DNA of 64,000 bases. Source: Actinophytocola gossypii (GTDB lineage Bacteria > Actinomycetota > Actinomycetes > Mycobacteriales > Pseudonocardiaceae). Location of the stretch: NCBI RefSeq assembly GCF_025165815.1, contig NZ_JAFFZE010000018.1, forward strand, positions 23,179 through 87,178, given 5' to 3'. Below the pieces are notes generated by a model. It saw only the letters and a program-made list of their open reading frames with translations, made no database searches and was not told the DNA's origin. The translations under genes were made by a program, and so were the position numbers. Of the stretch, positions 1 to 8,795 are shown piece after piece (position 1 is the stretch's first letter; the number at the start of each line of letters is the position of its first letter).

Positions 1-812
1 AGCGAGGTCAGGGTGCCGGCGAGCGGGCCCGCGTTGCGTGCCGGCGGCACGTTGCCCGAGGCCACGGCGTGCAGCAGCGCCAGCGGGTTGGTGTTCGTGC
101 CGAACGGTGGGCGGCCCTCGACCGCGTGGTAGAGCGTGGAGCCGAGCGAGAACACGTCCGACGCGCGGCTCGGGTCCTCGCCGCGGGCGATCTCCGGGGC
201 CAGGTAGGCGGGGGTGCCGGCGATCCCGTTCTGGGTGGTGACCGTGCCGTCGTCCAGCGCCTTGGAGATACCGAAGTCGGTGATCTTCACGGTGCCGTTG
301 TCGGCGAGCAGGATGTTGCCCGGCTTGATGTCGCGGTGCACGATCCCGACCGCGTGCGCGGCGGCCAGCGCGGACGCCACCTGCGCGCCGATCTCGGCCA
401 CCTCGTTCGGCGGCAGCGTCCCGCGCTCGGCGAGCACCGCCGACAGACTGCGCGACGGCAGGAACTCCATGATCAGGCACGGGTCGCCGTCGTGCTCGGC
501 GACGTCGAACATGGCGATGGCGTTGCGGTGCTGGAGGCGTGCGGCGATCCGCGCCTCGCGCATCGCCCGGCGGCGGGTCTCCTCGGCCGTGGTGTCGGAC
601 AGCGCGTACCGGACCAGCAGCCGCTTGATGGCCACGACTCGGCCGAGGCGCTCGTCCTGCGCCTTCCAGACCACGCCCATCGCGCCGCTGCCGACCTGTT
701 CCTGCAACCGGTAACGGCCGGCGATCAGTGCACCCTTCTCGATGACCAGGAACCTCTCGTGTGCGCGTTCATCCCGACCCCGACCGGGAGTGAGGATATC
801 GAACTCACCCAG
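1..812 (-). CDS. Serine/threonine protein kinase, N-terminal part (cut by window edge)
   Basis: Phosphorylates Ser/Thr residues, as in the PknB-like kinases of actinobacteria. The reverse strand reads a kinase N-lobe (GRYRLQEQVGSGAMGVVW, then AIKRL with the ATP-anchoring Lys), the catalytic loop HRDIKPGN, the metal-binding DFG and the activation-segment GTPAYLAPE. The C-lobe end and anything beyond it (transmembrane helix, PASTA repeats) lie outside the window. The start is unresolved. The frame GEFDILTPGRGRDERAHERFLVIEKG runs up to a CTG at 812, inside the last codons of the upstream YjbR-like gene, with no ATG or GTG in frame. Either CTG/TTG initiation or coupled translation is needed. The kinase identity is secure; the start is not. 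Confidence 0.85.
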   Translation of the reverse strand, partial: MGEFDILTPGRGRDERAHERFLVIEKGALIAGRYRLQEQVGSGAMGVVWKAQDERLGRVVAIKRLLVRYALSDTTAEETRRRAMREARIAARLQHRNAIAMFDVAEHDGDPCLIMEFLPSRSLSAVLAERGTLPPNEVAEIGAQVASALAAAHAVGIVHRDIKPGNILLADNGTVKITDFGISKALDDGTVTTQNGIAGTPAYLAPEIARGEDPSRASDVFSLGSTLYHAVEGRPPFGTNTNPLALLHAVASGNVPPARNAGPLAGTLTS

Positions 813-1149
813 CCGGGTAGTACTCGGCGACGACGCGCTTCGGCGCGCGCAGGCGCCACGAGTCGGTGAGCAGTTCGGTCAGCTCGTCGACGTCGACGGC
901 GCCGAAGCGGACGAGGATCATGGCGGCGCCGTCGTAGTGCGAGGTGGTGAAGAACTTCTCCGGGTCGGACGCGATCAGGCCGTGCTTCTCCGACTCGTCG
1001 GCCACGAACAGCGCGAGCACGTCGCCCTCCTCGCGGATGCGGGCGAAGAGCTTGTCCTTCACCCGGAAGCCCGGAGTGCCGTACGAGGGCCTCTCGGTGG
1101 TGTGCGGCAGCGAGAGGGCCACCCGGCGCACGTCGTCCTCGGTAACCAT
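805..1149 (-). CDS. MmcQ/YjbR family protein
   Basis: Small protein of 114 residues with the MmcQ/YjbR fold: an N-terminal helix (MVTEDDVRRVALSLP), then a beta sheet around GTPGFRVKDKLFARI and LFVADESEKHGLIASDPEKFF. The family binds DNA non-specifically in a CyaY-like fold, but its cellular role is not established. The ATG at 1149 was chosen over longer readings because family alignments begin at this helix. The 3' end overlaps the likely start of the kinase gene, so the two may be co-translated. Nothing in the sequence indicates a substrate. Confidence 0.8.
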   Translation of the reverse strand: MVTEDDVRRVALSLPHTTERPSYGTPGFRVKDKLFARIREEGDVLALFVADESEKHGLIASDPEKFFTTSHYDGAAMILVRFGAVDVDELTELLTDSWRLRAPKRVVAEYYPAG

Positions 1150-1195
1150 GAGGACATCGTGACGGCTCCGGGTGGCCCCTGCCAGGATTACCGGC

Positions 1196-4100
1196 CTACC
1201 GCACGCCCACCGGCTCGGTGTCCGGAGCCAGCACGCGCAGCTCGTCGGCGTTGTTGACCGCGATGCCCTCACCGGTGAAGGTGTCGGTCACCGTGAAGGT
1301 GCCGGCGTCGCGCAGCAGCAGCGACATCTGCCACGTCCGCGCCTCCCCGGCGGCCACCGAGGCGTCCGCCACGACGGTGCCGGTCAGCGCCTCGCCGTCC
1401 CTGGTCAGCCGCACCCGCTGCCACGTGTCGTCGACCCGCAGCCGCAGTACGACGTCCCTCGGCGCGAGCCGGTGGTCCGCCGCGATCCGCACCGTCCAGG
1501 CCATCGGCCCGGAGTCGGCGGTGCCGCTGTTGGTCGCCTTCACCTCGAACCGGGTGTGCTTGCCCGGCTCGATCGCGCCTCGGGTGTCCGACACCGTGAC
1601 GTCGGCCACCGCGGGCGGCCCGACCTGGAGGGTGGCCTCCCCGGTCAGGTCACCGGAGTAGCCGCCGGTGTCCACGTCCAGCGCCAGCCGGTACGCGCCG
1701 TCCGGCGTGGCCGGGTCGAGCGTGAACGTGAACGGCCGGGCGTCCCACTCCACCGAACCGGCCCGCACCGGCGTCCCGTCCGGGGCGAACAGGCGCAGGA
1801 TCGGCTTCAGCTCGTTGGGCGCCGCGGCCCGCACCAGCCCCTCGACGTCCTCCAGCGCGGCCCGCTCGGGCAGCGAGAGGAACGGCCGCACGTCCGAGGC
1901 CATCACCGTCGCGAACGGCACGCCGTGCGCGTCGGTGACCGACCAGTCGACGCTGGCCTGGCCGTCCTCGGCGACCGTGACGTCGCCGACCGTGACCGCC
2001 GCCGGACCGCCGAACGAGAAGCCGGTGTCGAACGGGTCGATCCAGTCGAGCCCGCCGACCACCGTGCTCGGCACGAACCAGTCCTGCTCCAGGTGCTGGA
2101 CCTGGTGCACGGTGACCGCCTCGTACCGGTCCAGGGTCGCGATCAGCGTGCCCGGCTCGTAGCGGTACCCGTGCGGCGCGGTGCCGGACGGGCGCAGGAA
2201 CACCGACCCGGTGTGCCGCGCGTCGGCGGCGTCCAGCTCGATGTTGGCCCGCACGGCGAAGTCGTCACCGATGCTCTGCGCACCGGCCGACCCGCCGGCC
2301 AGCACCCGAGGCGCGAACGAGATCGCCTCGTCGTCGATCACGGTGATCTCCCGGTGCAGCAGGTAGCCCGCACCGCCGTCCGCCGGGGTCGGCTTGCGCA
2401 CCACCAGGGTGTACCGGCCGACCGGGGCCGGGATCTCGAACGACAGGTTGCCCTCGGCGTCGGTCGTGCCGAGCGGACGGACCTGGCCGTCGGCGATCAG
2501 CTCGACGGTCGCCCCGGCCAGCGGGCCGACCGCGGCCGCGCCCGGCGCGTTCACCGTCGACGCCGCCAGGTCGACGATCGGCGCACGCACCCGGAACGAG
2601 CCGCTGAGCTGGCCCACCTGGACGTCGTACGTGCCGAGCTCCTCCGGGTCGATCGTCCACTCGACGGTCCGGGACTCGCCCGGGTCGAGCTGCACCGGCG
2701 TGGTCTCGTGGACCGCGCCGTCGACCCGCAGCACCGCGTTGTAGGTGCCCGCGGTCATGCCGACGTTCTTGACCTGCACCGAGACGTCGACGTTCTCGCT
2801 CGCCTTCACCAGGCCGGGCGACACGCTCAGGTCGTGCAGCGCGTAGTACGGCTGGTTCGGGTCGGGCGACGGGGACGCCCAGGTGATCGCGTTGAGGAAC
2901 AGGTCGGTGGCCTCCGGGGTCCAGTCGACCGGTCCGCGCGTCGACGACGCGCCGTGCGTGGACAGCAGCACGTGCCGGTTGTTCGCCCGCTCGTCGACGC
3001 CGATGCCGCCGCCGAGCACGCCGTCCTCGGTGCGCCCGAGGCCGCCGATGATCTGCCGGCCGTCGCCCTCGTAGCCGTCGAACCACGCCACCCACTTGGC
3101 CTGGGTGCTGTTGTCGATCGGAATCCGGTCGCCGACCGCGTAGCCGTCGACGATCGGGTGCGCCGAGGTGACCTCGTAGAACGACTCGGCGTCACCACTG
3201 GTGGTGCTCGACCCGACCGACACCGGCTGGCCGGTGTGCTCGGACAGCTGCTTGATGCCGTTGCCGGTGCCGAACGCGTGGTCGGTGAAGATCACGCCGG
3301 CCCCGTTGGCGTCCGTGGCGTCCAGGAACGCCTGGAAAGCGGCCTGATCGTAGTCGCCCGACATCGAGCCGTAGGCGAGCACGACAGTCGCGTGCTGCGC
3401 CGCGTCGGCCAGCTCGTCCCAGTCGTAGTGCACCATCTCGATGCCGCGCGGGGCGAACACCACGTCCCGGTACTCGTTCGCACGGGTGCTGGAACTGTCC
3501 ACCACCGCCACCGAGCGCGGCGGCACGCCGAAGGAGAAGTCCGCGGTCGCGGACTGCCCCGCGGTCACCGAGACGTCGACCGCGGCCGGTGCCCGGAACG
3601 ACGAGTGGTCCGCCGCGACCCGGTAGTCGCCCTCCGGCACGCCGGTGATCGTGTAGGTGCCGTCGGCACCGGTCACCGCGGACAGCTCGGCCGGTACGTC
3701 GAGCACCTGTACCGTGACGCCCGGCAGGCCGGCGCCGGAGGCGTCCAGCGTCGCCGTGCCGGTGATCTGTCCACTCGGGAGCGCGGTCAGTTCGACCGCG
3801 ACCGTGGCGAACGAACCCTCCGTGACCTCCACAGTGGACACCGCGCCCTGCTGGTACCCGAACGCGTCGACCGTGATCGAGTACGTGCCCGGCTCGAGCC
3901 GCGTGGTGAACGTGCCGTCGTCGCCGGTGACGACTCCGCGGCCGCCGGGCTCGATCGTCACGGTCGCGCCGTCGACCGGGTCACCGGTCGCCGCGTCGGT
4001 GACCGTGCCCTCCAGACCGGAGTTCAGCGCGACGAAGCGGGTGGCCTCGAACGCGTTGATCCGCCCGGCGCCGAACCGGGTGTCCGGCCGGTCGTCGGAG

Positions 4101-5479
4101 TGCCGGTCGTCCCAGAAAGCGGTGTCCGCCAACACGTTCAGCGTGTCGTCGACGGGCAGGGCGCCCGCGGCCGACAGCATCAGCGCGACGACGCCCGCGG
4201 TGTGCGGGGTGGCCATCGAGGTGCCGGACAGGGTCCGGTAGCCGCCGCCGGGCGACGCCGAGTACACGTCCGCGCCCGGCGCGGAGATGTCCGGCTTGAT
4301 CCAGCTGTCCGGCCACTCGGCGGGCGGGTCGGTCCACTGGTTCTTCTGCACCACGCCACCGCAGGAGAAGCCGGCGACGTTGTCGTTGATGTCGGTGGCG
4401 CCGACGCCGACCGCCTCGAACACGTTGCCGGGGCTGCCGGTGCCTCCGGTGACGCAGTTGTTGCCGATGGCGAACGCCGGGAACGTGCCGGCGGCCCGCA
4501 TGGCCCGCGTCGGAGCGATCATCTCCTCGTGGAAACCGTTGGCGCCCAACGACATGTTCACCACGTCGGCGGGTCGCCCGGCCGGGTTGCCGGCCGCGTC
4601 GGTCGGTGCGATCGCCCACTGCATGCCCGCGGCGACCTGTGCGAACGAGCCGCCGCCACCGGGGATCACGATGCCGTGCATCATCTCGGCGCCCGGCGCG
4701 ACCCCGATCGCGGTGCCGGAGGTGGCGCCGCCGTGGATGGTGCCGGCGACGTGCGTGCCGTGGTAGGCCGTGTCGTGCGGGTTCGAGGCCACCAGGCCGC
4801 CGGCCGAGTCGAACTCCATCCACCCGCCCGGGTGGCTGGGGTCGCTCGGGTCGTCGGTCACCATCTTGCCCGCGAGGTCCGGGTGGCTGATGTCCACACC
4901 GGTGTCGAGGGTGGCGACCCGGATGCCCGCGCCGTCGATGCCGAGTTCGTCCCAGACGCGCGCGGCCTCGACCTTCTCCACGCCCCAGGCCAGGTCGGCG
5001 TTCGGGGTGAGGTCCGCGCCGCTCGGCGCCGGGTCCGGCGCGGTGAGCTCGAAGTTGGGGATGACGCGCTCCACGCCGGGGACCGCGGCGAGCGCGTTCA
5101 GGGACGTCGTGCTGGCGGGGAACTCGACCAGCAGCATGTTGGTGATCCAGAAGCGGTTCACCACGGTGGCGTCGCCGCTCATGGCCTGCTCGACGGCGGC
5201 CTGGCTCTCGGCGGCGTGGTCGCGGAGCGTGTCGAGGACCTCGGTGCGGTCACCGTCGAGGTCGGCGGTGTTCGGGAGCATGAGCAGCGCCCGGACGGCT
5301 TCGCCTTCCTCCGCGGCGGCGACCTGTGCGCTGAGTTCCGGTGCGATCGGGGCGGGGGTGGGGGAGTTCGGTTGGAAGGACGGGGAGAGGGTGACGAACA
5401 AGCCTGCTGCGGCGGCGATCGCCACCCAGGGTCTTGCCGACGGACGTCGCCGGGATCTGAGCAGGGACGGTCGGGGCAT
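1196..5479 (-). CDS. Secreted S8 family subtilisin-like serine protease, 1427 residues
   Basis: Extracellular endopeptidase. The N-terminus has a basic stretch (RSRRRPSARP) and a hydrophobic core (VAIAAAAGLFVTL), typical of a signal peptide. An inhibitor-like propeptide follows (about 50-150). The catalytic domain shows Asp192 (TLDTGVDISHP), His240 (HGTHVAG), oxyanion Asn340/341 (AIGNN) and Ser421 (SGTSMATPHTAG). After about residue 500 come two carboxypeptidase-regulatory-like beta folds (EGTVTDAATGDPVDGA; GQITGTATLDASGAG), a long region with GATase-like and CARDB-like beta segments, and further Ig-like repeats. The ATG at 5479 was chosen because AGGAGG lies 7 nt upstream. It is far longer than a simple subtilisin; the accessory domains suggest binding to large substrates or the surface. 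Confidence 0.93.
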   Translation of the reverse strand: MPRPSLLRSRRRPSARPWVAIAAAAGLFVTLSPSFQPNSPTPAPIAPELSAQVAAAEEGEAVRALLMLPNTADLDGDRTEVLDTLRDHAAESQAAVEQAMSGDATVVNRFWITNMLLVEFPASTTSLNALAAVPGVERVIPNFELTAPDPAPSGADLTPNADLAWGVEKVEAARVWDELGIDGAGIRVATLDTGVDISHPDLAGKMVTDDPSDPSHPGGWMEFDSAGGLVASNPHDTAYHGTHVAGTIHGGATSGTAIGVAPGAEMMHGIVIPGGGGSFAQVAAGMQWAIAPTDAAGNPAGRPADVVNMSLGANGFHEEMIAPTRAMRAAGTFPAFAIGNNCVTGGTGSPGNVFEAVGVGATDINDNVAGFSCGGVVQKNQWTDPPAEWPDSWIKPDISAPGADVYSASPGGGYRTLSGTSMATPHTAGVVALMLSAAGALPVDDTLNVLADTAFWDDRHSDDRPDTRFGAGRINAFEATRFVALNSGLEGTVTDAATGDPVDGATVTIEPGGRGVVTGDDGTFTTRLEPGTYSITVDAFGYQQGAVSTVEVTEGSFATVAVELTALPSGQITGTATLDASGAGLPGVTVQVLDVPAELSAVTGADGTYTITGVPEGDYRVAADHSSFRAPAAVDVSVTAGQSATADFSFGVPPRSVAVVDSSSTRANEYRDVVFAPRGIEMVHYDWDELADAAQHATVVLAYGSMSGDYDQAAFQAFLDATDANGAGVIFTDHAFGTGNGIKQLSEHTGQPVSVGSSTTSGDAESFYEVTSAHPIVDGYAVGDRIPIDNSTQAKWVAWFDGYEGDGRQIIGGLGRTEDGVLGGGIGVDERANNRHVLLSTHGASSTRGPVDWTPEATDLFLNAITWASPSPDPNQPYYALHDLSVSPGLVKASENVDVSVQVKNVGMTAGTYNAVLRVDGAVHETTPVQLDPGESRTVEWTIDPEELGTYDVQVGQLSGSFRVRAPIVDLAASTVNAPGAAAVGPLAGATVELIADGQVRPLGTTDAEGNLSFEIPAPVGRYTLVVRKPTPADGGAGYLLHREITVIDDEAISFAPRVLAGGSAGAQSIGDDFAVRANIELDAADARHTGSVFLRPSGTAPHGYRYEPGTLIATLDRYEAVTVHQVQHLEQDWFVPSTVVGGLDWIDPFDTGFSFGGPAAVTVGDVTVAEDGQASVDWSVTDAHGVPFATVMASDVRPFLSLPERAALEDVEGLVRAAAPNELKPILRLFAPDGTPVRAGSVEWDARPFTFTLDPATPDGAYRLALDVDTGGYSGDLTGEATLQVGPPAVADVTVSDTRGAIEPGKHTRFEVKATNSGTADSGPMAWTVRIAADHRLAPRDVVLRLRVDDTWQRVRLTRDGEALTGTVVADASVAAGEARTWQMSLLLRDAGTFTVTDTFTGEGIAVNNADELRVLAPDTEPVGVR

Positions 5480-5652
5480 CGTGAGCCTCCTATAGCGCGA
5501 GATTTTCGCTCCTTTGAGCATGATCGAAATTTGCCCACCGTCAATGCGCTGCCTGGTCTACTTGCGAACGGCCGGATGTCCTCGTTACACAGAACTTCAT
5601 CTCGGATTCGTTTCGGTAACGTCTCGGAACCGGCCGACTACGTGGAGGAACC

Positions 5653-6516
5653 GTGCCCATCGACCCCACCGTCGCCATCGGAGCCGACCTCGGCGCGACG
5701 GAGTTCGCCTGGACCAGTGCGGACGTGCTGCTGTACCACCTCGCACTCGGTGCCGGTGCCACTCCGACCGACGAGCGCGAGCTGCGGTACGTGCTGGAGG
5801 ACCGGCTCCGGGTGCTGCCGACGTTCGGCGTGGTCGCGCCCGGCATCCGCGTCTTCGAGCCACCCGCGCTGCGCTTCCCCGGCGTCGACGTCGACCTGAC
5901 GAAGGTCCTGCACGGCACCCAGTCGATCACCGTGCACGCCCCCATCCCGCCCGAGGGCCGGGCGGTGGCCCGGTCGCGGATCGCCGACGTGCTCGACAAG
6001 GGCAAGGCCGCGGTGATCGTCCAGGAGACCACGGTCACCGCGGGTGGCACGCCACTGTGGACGGCGACGTCCGGGATCTTCGCCCGGGGCGAGGGCGGGT
6101 TCGGCGGGCACCGGGGTCCGTCGGCGACGCCGCTGGTGCCGGACCGCGAGCCGGACGCGGTGTTCGAGGCGCCGACCCTGCCGCAGCAGGCGCTGCTGTA
6201 CCGGCTGTGCGGCGACCGCAACCCGCTGCACGCCGACCCGGAGTTCGCCGCCGCGGCCGGGTTCCCGCGCCCGATCCTGCACGGCCTGTGCACCTACGGC
6301 GTGGTCTGCAGGTCCGTCGTGGACGGTCTGCTGGACGGTGACCCAGGGCGCGTGTCGCACGTTGCCACCCGGTTCGCCGGCGTCGTCTACCCCGGCGAGA
6401 CGCTGCGGATCCGGGTCTGGGCCGACGGCGACCGGTTCGTGGCGACCGCGAGCGCGGTGGAGCGCGACGACGCCCCGGTGCTCACCGACACGGTCGTCAC
6501 CACAGGTGCCGGTTGA
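5653..6516 (+). CDS. MaoC family dehydratase (hydratase-2 type)
   Basis: Predicted (R)-specific enoyl-CoA or acyl-thioester hydratase of 287 residues with two hotdog folds. The second half carries the hydratase-2 signature YRLCGDRNPLHADPEFAAAAGF with the catalytic Asp and His. The first half is a degenerate hotdog, as in eukaryotic-type and mycobacterial HtdY-like hydratases. The start is a GTG at 5653 with GGAGGA a few bases upstream. It converges with the deaminase-reductase gene, and the two 3' ends overlap by 20 bp (6497-6516), leaving no room for a classical terminator. Acyl substrate unknown. Confidence 0.85.
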   Translation: MPIDPTVAIGADLGATEFAWTSADVLLYHLALGAGATPTDERELRYVLEDRLRVLPTFGVVAPGIRVFEPPALRFPGVDVDLTKVLHGTQSITVHAPIPPEGRAVARSRIADVLDKGKAAVIVQETTVTAGGTPLWTATSGIFARGEGGFGGHRGPSATPLVPDREPDAVFEAPTLPQQALLYRLCGDRNPLHADPEFAAAAGFPRPILHGLCTYGVVCRSVVDGLLDGDPGRVSHVATRFAGVVYPGETLRIRVWADGDRFVATASAVERDDAPVLTDTVVTTGAG

Positions 6517-7534
6517 CCTCGCGGACCGCGCCGGCCAGCTCCGGCACCTCGACGACCTCGCGGCCGGCGGCGGCCAGCAGCTCGGCGCCCTCGCCGTCGA
6601 CGAACGTGGCCGGCTCCCGGGCGGCGAACACCACCCGGGGGATGCCGGCGTCCAGGATCAGCCCGGTGCAGGTACGCGGCCGGGACGCCCGTCGGCTGCA
6701 GGGCTCCAGCGAGCTGTAGATCGTCGCGTGCGCGAGGCGCGGGTCGGCCGGGTCGAGCCTGGCCAGGGCGGCCTCCTCGGCGTGCACCCGGTCGTCGGTC
6801 TCCCGCGAGTACCCGCGCGCCATTTCCTCGCCGAGCGCGTCGACCACGACGGCCCCGACCGCGAACGCGGTGTCCGACGGCGGGCACCGGCGGGACAGCT
6901 CGACCGCCTCGGCCAGCCAGTGCCTGTCCACTTCGGACTGTCCGAGTAGGTACCGGTGCAGTACGACGTTCCCGATCTTCCGCACCTCGGCGAGCGTCGC
7001 GCGGTGCCCGGTGTGCCACGGGAACCGTCCGTCGTGGACCAGCCGGGGGGCGCGGGCGTCCCCGACGAAGAACGGTGCCACGACCAGGTGCAGCTCGTCG
7101 GCGAGGCCGCGGGTGAGGAACTCGGTGTGCACGCTCGTGCCGCCCTCGACCATCAGCCGGCGCACCCCGCGCGCGTGCAGGTCGGCGAGCAGCACGTCGA
7201 CGTCGGCGTACACCAGCTTCTCCCCGTCGCCCTCGGTGAAGAACGCGGCGTCGGCGGGCAGGTTCCCGGAGCGGCTGAGCGCCACCTTGACCGGGTGTGC
7301 CGGCAGCCCGGCGGCGACCCTGGCCGCCCGGCGGGCCGGCGACCGGATCAGCAGCCGGGGGTCGTCGCGTCGGATCGTGTTGGCTCCGACGAGGATCGCG
7401 TCACAGCCCGCGCGGACCTCGTCGACCCGGTCCCAGTCGGCGTCGTTCGACAGGACCAGGCGCCGGTCGGTAGCGTCGTCGAGGTGGCCGTCGATCGACA
7501 TCGCGGCGCTGAGCAGCACAAAGGGACGGTTCAT
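6497..7534 (-). CDS. Fused RibD-type reductase and cytidine-deaminase-like protein (reversed domain order)
   Basis: Two catalytic domains known from riboflavin synthesis RibD. Residues about 1-195 form a RibD C-terminal/dihydrofolate-reductase-like domain (SIDGHLDD, GANTIRRDDPRLLIR, VEGGTSVHTEFL). Residues about 200-345 form a zinc deaminase (HAE for Zn ligand and catalytic Glu; EPCSRRASRPRTC for the two Cys ligands). Canonical RibD has the deaminase first, so this is a circularly reversed arrangement. It is a lone gene with no ribE/ribBA/ribH beside it. It could act in a specialised pyrimidine or deazapurine pathway rather than housekeeping riboflavin synthesis. The divergent cupin starts immediately upstream. 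Confidence 0.82.
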   Translation of the reverse strand: MNRPFVLLSAAMSIDGHLDDATDRRLVLSNDADWDRVDEVRAGCDAILVGANTIRRDDPRLLIRSPARRAARVAAGLPAHPVKVALSRSGNLPADAAFFTEGDGEKLVYADVDVLLADLHARGVRRLMVEGGTSVHTEFLTRGLADELHLVVAPFFVGDARAPRLVHDGRFPWHTGHRATLAEVRKIGNVVLHRYLLGQSEVDRHWLAEAVELSRRCPPSDTAFAVGAVVVDALGEEMARGYSRETDDRVHAEEAALARLDPADPRLAHATIYSSLEPCSRRASRPRTCTGLILDAGIPRVVFAAREPATFVDGEGAELLAAAGREVVEVPELAGAVREVNRHLW

Positions 7535-7565
7535 GGTCCGGCCATCGTCCCAGGAGGAGGCAGCG

Positions 7566-8039
7566 GTGTCCTACACCGGGGACAGCGGCGAGATCAGCGC
7601 GACCTACCGGCCGGTCGGCGAGGTGGAGGCCCTGGTCCGTCCCACCGTCACCAACCGGTTCGTGGCCACCGGCGACGTCACCAACCACGAGTTCGGCCTG
7701 TTCGAGTACAACATGGCCCCGCGCGCGGGCGGACCGGGCGCGCACTTCCACCGCACGTTCTCCGAGTCGTTCTACGTGATCGACGGCACCGTCCGCCTCT
7801 ACGACGGCGAGCGCTGGATCGACGCCACGAAGGGCGAGTTCCTCTACGTGCCCCAGGGCGGCGTGCACGCCTTCCGCAACGAGTCCGACGAGCCCGCGTC
7901 GATGCTGATCCTGTTCGCCCCGGCCCCGCCGCGTGAGCGGTACTTCCGCGCGCTGGCCGAGCTGAACGACTCCGGCCGCGAGCTCACCCCCGAGGAACGC
8001 ACCGCCTTCCTCGCCGAGCACGACCAGTACATGGTCTGA
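7566..8039 (+). CDS. Cupin domain protein
   Basis: Single-domain cupin of 157 residues. Metal-binding motif 1 reads GPGAHFHRTFSESFYVIDGTVRLYDG (two His and a Glu) and motif 2 reads VPQGGVHAFRNE. Small cupins of this type act as dioxygenases, isomerases or ligand-binding domains; the activity here cannot be told. The GTG at 7566 is chosen because AGGAGG lies at about 7551-7557. An in-frame ATG at 7533 would overlap the divergent gene start and lacks a ribosome site. Its stop codon abuts the stop of the convergent SIS gene. Confidence 0.82.
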   Translation: MSYTGDSGEISATYRPVGEVEALVRPTVTNRFVATGDVTNHEFGLFEYNMAPRAGGPGAHFHRTFSESFYVIDGTVRLYDGERWIDATKGEFLYVPQGGVHAFRNESDEPASMLILFAPAPPRERYFRALAELNDSGRELTPEERTAFLAEHDQYMV

Positions 8040-8795
8040 CTAGTTCGCGGTGCGGCGGATGCGGCCCTCGTAGTGGGCTTCCAGCTTGAGGTTGCGTTCG
8101 TGGCCGCCGGGGACGTTGTTCGACACGTACACCGGCGGGGTGGTGCCGCTGTCCAGCAGGAGGCGCACGGTCTCGGCGACGATCATCTGCACGAGCAGGG
8201 CGGCGGACAGGGACGACACGGCCCCGGTCGAGGTGCCGTCCGGCATCGGCAGCAGGGTGTCGCCGAGCGGGGCGCCGTTGTCCAGGGTCACGTCGGCCAG
8301 GTCGGCCAGCCGCTTGCCGGACGGGTGCTTCGCTGGCACGCCCTGGCTGTGCCGCACCGACGTGATCGCCACCAGCGGGTGCCCGGCGGCCTTGACCACG
8401 TGCGCCATCTCGACCACCGACGAGTTCACCCCGGAGCTGGACGCGATCACGAACAGGTCGGCCGGGCGGGGCGCGGCCAGTTCGTAGAGGCGCGCGGCGA
8501 CGTCGCCCCGGCGCTCCAGCATCGGGTCGGCCAGCACCGACGGGTCCTCGCCGCCGAACTGCACCAGGTCGGACAGGGCGATCCGGTTGGTCGGGACCAG
8601 GCCGCCCGCCCGGCCGGCGACCTCCAGCGCGGTCCCCTGCGAGTGACCGGTGCCGAAGGCCTGGATCACCCCGTCGTCCCGGACGCAGGACGCGAACAGC
8701 GCGGCCGCCGCCGCGACGGCCTCCTGCGACGTGGTCGCCACCGCGCCGAGCAGGCGTAACAGCTCCGACGCGCTCGTCTCCGCGGACACGGTCAC
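8040..8795 (-). CDS. SIS domain phosphosugar-binding protein
   Basis: Predicted phosphosugar isomerase or binding protein of 251 residues, of the UPF0309/MurQ-related group. The sugar-phosphate loop is visible as FGTGHSQGTALEVAGRAGG and a second SIS motif as VIASSSGVNSSVVEMAHVVKAAGHPLVAITS. The substrate is not determinable. The GTG start at 8795 overlaps the stop of the upstream TetR gene by four bases (GTGA), which implies translational coupling. A TetR coupled to a SIS protein suggests regulation in response to an amino-sugar metabolite; this is inference. Confidence 0.85.
   Translation of the reverse strand: MTVSAETSASELLRLLGAVATTSQEAVAAAAALFASCVRDDGVIQAFGTGHSQGTALEVAGRAGGLVPTNRIALSDLVQFGGEDPSVLADPMLERRGDVAARLYELAAPRPADLFVIASSSGVNSSVVEMAHVVKAAGHPLVAITSVRHSQGVPAKHPSGKRLADLADVTLDNGAPLGDTLLPMPDGTSTGAVSSLSAALLVQMIVAETVRLLLDSGTTPPVYVSNNVPGGHERNLKLEAHYEGRIRRTAN

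Noticed and set aside
1172..5899. A 1575-codon plus-strand frame opposite the subtilase
   Set aside because: Same cause. The minus strand encodes a subtilase with signal peptide, ribosome site and complete catalytic triad.
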